A DNA stretch of 64,000 nucleotides from positions 13,702,001-13,766,000 of the forward strand of contig CM070511.1 of NCBI GenBank assembly GCA_036346375.1, in the 5' to 3' direction. The translations under genes were made by a program, and so were the position numbers. Numbering within the stretch: the stretch's first letter is position 1; the number at the start of each line of letters is the position of its first letter. Shown in pieces: positions 58,508-64,000 of the stretch. The DNA comes from Guadua angustifolia (Eukaryota > Streptophyta > Magnoliopsida > Poales > Poaceae). The notes under the pieces are model-generated. The model was not told where the DNA came from. It worked only from the letters and a program-made list of their open reading frames with translations, and did not search any database.

Positions 58508-59515
58508 AGCAGTACCTAGCCTGGTACATGCCCTAGACGCGTACTCGTCTCCTATGTGTGGATGAGCCACCGACCCACAGGTACGCTCCCAGTGCAGCTA
58601 ACATGTACCCAGGCTAGGCAAGAGCGGCAGTGCATGCCATGGTAAGTCTTATTTCATAAATTACATCATCTATTTGTTACGCTATATCCATGTACATATC
58701 ATTTGGTTGTACGTGGTAGGTAGACCACGCTAGACACTTGTACCAGCATGGCAGCAACGTCTTGTCTAGGCTACATGACAGAGCCACTATGACGTTGGAC
58801 GACATGATGGAGGCATGGAGACGTGTGGTGATCGTGACTCACAGGATCGTGGAGCTCGGTTCTTGTCGACGTGTGGACCTCGTCTAGGCCACCACGGAAG
58901 CCTTCTTATCACACACCGACCCCAGCTCCTCGCCATGCAGTGGAGGCGGAGTCCAGCTTCCACACCCCTGTGCCTCCAGCCCTAGACGTGGTTCGAGGGT
59001 CTAGCTGGCGGCAGCACGCAGTCCCACTATGGTCCCCACACCAGGTAAGTCGAGCAATATTCAATTATTCACGTTTGGTAGAAGTATCACCTAACTATGA
59101 TTAAATGTTACTACCTAAACATGTAGGTTTCTCTCAGGGTGGAGAACAGTTCTCTCCGTCGCCGCACTCGTCACGGTACGCCGATCCTGAGCAATGGGCG
59201 GATTAGTTCTTCACTAGCACGCAGTTCATGCAGCCTCCTCCAGCGACGCAGTTCACGCAGCCCCCTCTAGCGACATAGTTCAAACAGCCCCCTCCAGCGA
59301 CGTAGTTCATGCAGCAGGACTACGGCATCTCCTACGGGAACACATTGCGTCCTCGCGTGTGTCAACCGGTGCAATGGTATTGCCCTTTAGACTATGGGTA
59401 GACATGACCATCGCAGGAACTTCACACACGACCTTTGGACGATGCACAAGCTTCAGCACGTAGGACAAAGAGAGGTCGTGGTAGGGGTGGAGGTCAAGGT
59501 CCACATTAGGGGGGT
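58508..59515 (+). pseudogene. Tail of a transposon-borne plant-mobile-domain (PMD)-like protein
   Basis: Exons read QQYLAWYMP, then after a GTAAGT intron HARHLYQHGSNVLSRLHDRA, MMEAWRRVVIVTHRIVEL, and after a second intron (from 59044) FSQGGEQFSPSPHSSRYADP, a 33-bp tandem repeat coding TQFMQPPPA, and a basic KRGRGRGGGQGPH ending. This order and ending match C-terminal regions of PMD/MAIN-like proteins carried by plant transposons. The N-terminal domain is absent. Several stops of the taa/tag kind lie where cag/caa would be expected. Confidence 0.5.
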
Positions 59516-60040
59516 GCGGCGGATCAATACCTCATTGTTAGGCTATCATCCTTTTTATGTTTTATATTTTATACTATTTTACACTGTTAATAGTGCTATC
59601 ATCACTTTTTTACTTCATTCGTCATTTCCAAAATATAATTTACTTTCTCAGATGACGTGACAACACCACACCGAATACCGATGCAATCTGTAACCTTTTC
59701 AGACTACGTGACATAACATAGCAGAACACTGTCGCGCATTCGCTGAAGACTTTTATCAGTCTAAAATGACGCCTCACTGCAAAAAATATAGCTCGACGTG
59801 ACTACTCACTACACGCTACAAAGTCCCATCGGTACACTACACAGTCCAAAGTGTCCACTTGCTGCCTACTTTTAACTCTAAAGTGACCACTTATTGCACA
59901 GTATATTTGTCAATACTGACACCTTGCATACATGACTGTCTTTTCAGTCCGACTTGACTACACACTCCAGCATTTTGTTGTCCATCTCCACGTTTGAAAC
60001 TTACTTTCCAACACTTAGTCCATACATCACCCCTTTGAGA
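59516..60040. other. Spacer between PMD-like tail and Myb/SANT-like gene
   Basis: No gene seen. Contains several short gtgacnnnnnac-type repeats. Confidence 0.4.
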
Positions 60041-60049
60041 CTATAAAAG
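60041..60049 (+). promoter_or_regulatory. TATA box of the Myb/SANT-like gene
   Basis: TATAAAAGG lies 54 bases before the ATG at 60095, an ordinary plant promoter spacing. Confidence 0.7.
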
Positions 60050-60094
60050 GCCAAAACGCAGGCACACATACACAGCTCTCACTCACACTTCACC

Positions 60095-61085
60095 ATGGCT
60101 AGATCCTCTAGCAGAGCATTCTCGTGGACACCTGATATGAGGAGTGTAGCCCTTCAGTACATGTTGAAGGTTACGCATAATGGGAAGGATGATCCGTTCA
60201 AGGAGGAGAACATGAGTAAAGTGGTGTCCAAATTGTAAGAGTGGCGTCCGATATTATCCAGGCAAAACGTAATAACCTCTGACCTAAACCTTGTGACCTC
60301 CAACGACCTCAAGGCACTTGTAAGAGTGGCGTCAAAGGTATTTCAGGGTGTGCGAACTAGCCGACCACCCTTCTACTATAGGTTTCTCTACAAGACTTTA
60401 TAGAGTAATGATGTTGCTCGATCAGTATGCAGAGCATATTAAGGTTAGTTATTTCCTATTTGTTCACCCTACTAATATTTTTAGCGTTATCCATAAGTTC
60501 ACTAATTCGTATTATCGTCTTGTGTGTTAGTCATTCCTAGAGGATGAAGAGTTGTTGAACAAAGATATCCTAGAATTCGTGACGATATTTATACTCTTCG
60601 GTGTTGGTAGGATGCCTGGTTCACGCAGAAAATGTAGAAGATGATCTAACTAGAGGGGTAGAGGTGCACCTAGTACTATTGCAGCAAGAAGTTCAAGAGG
60701 ACGTTCAATGACCACTGAAGGAGGGCTTGCTTCTAACTTTACAAATGACGATGATGATGATGATGATTTCTTGGCACCCAGACCTCGATGTTCAAGCACT
60801 ATCACAGCAGGCTGTTCAAGAACTAACACAATAGGCCGTGTATGCAACAATGCAAGAGGACGTTCAACCAGCACTGAAAGAGGGCTATCTCCTAACCATA
60901 CAAATGATGATGACAATTTCATGACACCTAGGCCACGAACCTTACGTCCTCGGAGTCCTCTGAATCCTGACGATGATATTACATTAAGCCCTATCAAGTA
61001 TCCAAACGTAGTACCCCGTCAAGAACCAATAGATAACTATTATAATTTTTATAGTAGCGACCTATTCCGACAACCATGGCAATAG
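60095..61085 (+). pseudogene. Myb/SANT-like DNA-binding protein, transposon-associated
   Basis: MARSSSRAFSWTPDMRSVAL starts a domain typical of the Myb/SANT-like proteins found with plant DNA transposons. After an in-frame taa at 60234 the reading continues (WRPILSRQNVITSDLNLV). An exon ending DQYAEHIK is joined over a GTTAGT...TTAG intron (60445-60530) to SFLEDEELLNKDILEF. The C-terminal part (60708-61082) holds a duplicated segment (RGRSMTTEGGL / RGRSTSTERGL, each followed by an Asp-rich run and PRPR) and ends FRQPW before a stop. Three nonsense codons fit C-to-T changes of caa, cga and cag. Likely inactive; role in transposition inferred. Confidence 0.65.
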
Positions 61086-61468
61086 AATGTATGATTTTGT
61101 GACTTAGTCCTTAACCAGAGGCATGTATCTATGTGTATCCTAGTTTTATGCGTTCGTTTTGTATGTTAGGTGTTGTTCACATGCTATTCTATTGTAGATG
61201 TTGTACTTATTGTACTTTGTAATATCAATGTCAGGCTTTATTCAATGTTTTGCTATGATTTGTCACCAAATTTGTTGCACACCAAAAGAGAATGAGGATC
61301 AACAAAATTTGAATTTTTGAACAAAAAAATAAAATTGACAAACAATTTTGTAAAATACTACACGAATTATAACTGCCAAAAGTGAATTTTATTGAATTTT
61401 TTGAACCTTGGTTTCAATTCTAAAATTCTAGCAACTATCAAAATAACACCGACTTTTCATAGTTAACG
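61086..61468. other. AT-rich spacer
   Basis: No gene seen; probable 3' UTR of the Myb/SANT-like gene followed by A/T-rich sequence. Confidence 0.4.
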
Positions 61469-62858
61469 TGTAACATCCCCAATTTCGGGTTTTTGCTAAA
61501 AGCTAATTTAAAGTAATTAATTTCAAATTTTGGTATTTCCTCGATGTTCTAATTAACCTGGCATCCATATCCTTCTGAAATTAAAGTTTAATCCTTTATC
61601 TTCCGCAAAGTCAGAATTCCTAATTCTGGTCCTTATTTGAAATTTCACCTACATTCCAAAATACTCTAAAAATCTCGAAACCTATTGCATTAGGTTCCAA
61701 ATATTCCAAAATATTTTTAGAAATTTTCTCAAGATTTTTGGAATCTCTTTGCTATTTTATCTCTCGTAGTCTTTTATCAAAATCAGTATATTCGTTCCGG
61801 AATAATCTAAATTTTAAAATTTATCAAATTTCAGTGAAACTAATTTTATTGGGTTACAAATAATCTTTAGTATTTTTAGGAATTTTTCTAGGATTTTTAG
61901 ATCATTTTTACTATTTTATTCCTCACGCTTTTGTCTCTTCATTTCTTCCAACCAACGAGAAAGCAACACGTGGCATTCATTGTTCATCGTCTTCCTCCTC
62001 CCGTCAATGCCATGACCAGAAATTTCAAGTTTTAACTCCATCTTCAAATGCTCATAACTCTCTCCACGATTGTCCGAATCCAGTGAAATTTGAAGCGTTA
62101 CGACGGTGTTGTAATGGAGATTGATTACTCTACTGTTGCTCATTCTGAAATCAAGTGAAACGGTCGCTGCAATCAATTCTTTGCCATTTCTTGTTTTAGT
62201 CATAACTCTTCCGTTTCTTCGTCTCTCTGAGCGTGTGAGTACCTCAAACGAGCATATTGACGTCCTCTACACTATGATCACCTTGCCCCTTTGATTCTGT
62301 GTCGTTTCCCATCCCAAAACTCAAGAAAACCGTACGCCCGACGTCCTCCAAAGACACCGGCGAGCCATCTCTTACTCCGGTGAGTTTCTTGACAAACCAA
62401 CCGTGTCACTTTGTGCCCCTTGATTCCAAGAACACAACCAATCAATCGGATTTGATTTTTGTTGCAGTTTGACCCCAGATTTTGAGTTTGTTCGTCGTCG
62501 GCCGTCGCTACATTCGTCGTCGATTCCTTCCAATCCGGTAACTTCTAGCGCAATTCCTTTTAGCCGTAAAATCACCTTGTCATTCTCTACGCGATGCTCT
62601 CTTTCGTTTCGCGAAATTTCGAGTTTTTGTGCGGATTTGACTGTCGTGCCATCGGTCCGTTTTTGGGCATCGTCGAACTAGCTTCGCCGTTGCCGTTCTT
62701 GGCCTCCGCGCTGCCGGCCGTTGTGCCCATCATCTCCGCCGCACCCCGCCGCACCTTCGCCGCCCCTCGGCCGACCGATTCGCCGCCAGTCTTGCGCCGC
62801 CAGCCTCGCTTCGCCGCCTCGGCGCCAAGGCCATACCGGCCGCCGGCGAGGTCCCTCC
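61469..62858 (+). mobile_element. Second gypsy-type LTR fragment
   Basis: Starts TGTAACATCCCCAATTTCGG, like the LTR at 56243 but a different family member. It proceeds through A/T-rich sequence to a GC-rich part at 62690-62850. The right end is cut by the hAT-like element, so no target duplication can be checked here. Confidence 0.5.
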
Positions 62859-64000
62859 CAGAGGGGTGGGCACTTTAAACTAAAACCGAAAAACCGAACC
62901 GAACCGAATAAAACGAAATTTTCGGTTTTTTCGATTTTCGGTTTTCAGTTCGGTTTTTATTTTAGCCCTATTCAGTTTTCGGTTTGCGGTTCGGTTTTCG
63001 TCTTTCAAAAACCGGTTTACCGAAAAACCGAATTCTCTCGCCAACTCACGCCAGTCAAGTCGCTAGCCAACCCTTACCCAGGCCTGCAACCAACCATTCT
63101 TTCCAGTTTCCATTCGCAAAAGCCCCAAGATGGCAAGACCTAGTTCCCCAAATCCCAATTCCCCACCCGGCCGGCGGCCACCCCAGCCCCAGGCGCAGAC
63201 GGTAGATCCAGCGAAGCGAGTCTCGGTCTTCGGTGACTTCGGTCTTCCTTCCCCAGGCGCCAGCGACGCGCGCGGCGAGTGGCGACTGGCGAGTGGCGAC
63301 GCCGCCTCTGGAGTCCCGGACTCCTGGCAGCACCTCGGCGGCTCGGTGCAACCCCAGGCCAGGCGGCCCCTCCCGTCCTCCAGCTCCAGGCGCGGCGCAA
63401 CCCCAGGGTCACTGAAGCGGAGGGGTGGGTGAGGTGAGACGGCGGCGGCATTAATAGACGAGGAAAGGGTGGATGGGATCCAACATTGGTAAGAGGCTTC
63501 GACGTCGATCTTTTTTCCCCCTGTGGTGGCCGAGGCCGCTTGCGCACTCACACTTCATAACGACTTGCACGATTGTTTTGCTCGCTTTCCGAAGAACAAA
63601 CGGCGATCTCAGCGCATATCTGTTTCCTTCGGTGATTGTGACTTCTCTCGTGTTCGAGAAATGTTGCTAGTTTATACGCAGACTTGTTGGCTGTAAGCTA
63701 GATCGATGACGATCTCTCTGGGCTGTGTAGTTAGATCGATGACGAATTGACACTAGTTTGATCGACGACAAATTGGCAAAACTCCAACTTGGTTCTCTCG
63801 TTTTTATGCTTTGTCTTTTGTAGCCTGTCACACTTTTTTCCCCACTGAACCGTCCCAGACATGTAAGTATGTAACCCCTCAGAAATTCGGTTAACCGAAT
63901 TACCGAAAAAACAGAACCGAATTAATTCGGTTTATTCGGTTCGGTTTTTTCGGTAATTCAGTTTCGGTTCGGTTACTGATATTCAAAAACCGATTTTTTC
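62859..64000 (+). mobile_element. hAT-like element, right end beyond window
   Basis: Begins CAGAGGGGTGGGCA, close to the CAGGGGTGGGC termini of plant hAT elements, followed by dense aaaaccgaaccgaa and ttcggtttttcggt repeats (62880-63030). The same repeats return at 63880-64000 in mirrored arrangement, so the second TIR should follow shortly. Between them is a GC-rich segment (63060-63480) and a short open frame (63473-63670) not recognised. No transposase is visible, so probably a non-autonomous element of about 1.2 kb. Confidence 0.68.

Overview
The window reads as a transposon-packed stretch of a plant nuclear genome, almost certainly a grass (Poaceae). Evidence: several CACTA (En/Spm) elements with TNP2 and Transposase_24/Ulp1-like genes, a BARE/Angela-like LTR, a Sirevirus-like LTR with palindromes, a tRNA-Met-primed Ty3/gypsy element, a FAR1-type Mutator-like element, GC-rich first exons and a plant 26S-proteasome gene fragment. 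I see no bacterial or organellar genes, no tRNA and no intact rRNA. Species is not determinable by eye.

Layout. 1-11574: CACTA element I on + (TNP2 pseudogene, a 29-unit array with a 5-unit higher-order period, a GC-rich leader exon, ORF2 with Transposase_24 and Ulp1-like parts, inverted terminal array, TIR). 11575-12073: end of a second CACTA (II). 12074-21424: a broken, inverted copy of the gene locus found intact at 53.1-54.3 kb, split by a copia element (12690-15535) and by one truncated plus one complete FAR1-type MULE (15893-21131). 21425-30448: CACTA III end, then CACTA IV on - (ORF2 cut by a BARE/Angela-like solo LTR with TSD GAAGG; a 0.5-kb foldback; a terminal-type array; the DUF4216 end of TNP2). 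30778-52708: CACTA V on + (array, GC-rich exon with a 153-bp tandem duplication, long intron region holding a complete 7.8-kb gypsy element with TSD GGATG, ORF2 cut by a 3.1-kb solo LTR with TSD GGTGT, a captured RPN7/PSMD6 fragment, terminal array and TIR). 52709-53064: 5S-rRNA-derived sequence and the other CACTA III end. 53065-54310: the only intact host-like gene, a 176-residue protein. 54597-64000: further CACTA, LTR and MULE-type debris, a plant-mobile-domain-like tail, a Myb/SANT-like pseudogene with a good promoter, and the start of a hAT-like element.

How it fits together: the CACTA elements share one plan (TNP2, internal array, leader exon, ORF2 ending in a C48-like protease domain), and later LTR elements landed inside them with clean target duplications. 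The most unusual signal is in the solo LTR at 44880-47978: about 19 short palindromes that keep a 5-base spacer (mostly TGTGT) while their arms change together. A technical caution runs through the window: CAG/CTG trinucleotides look systematically damaged when one repeat copy is compared with another, so many frameshifts may be sequencing errors at methylated CHG sites and not true mutations.
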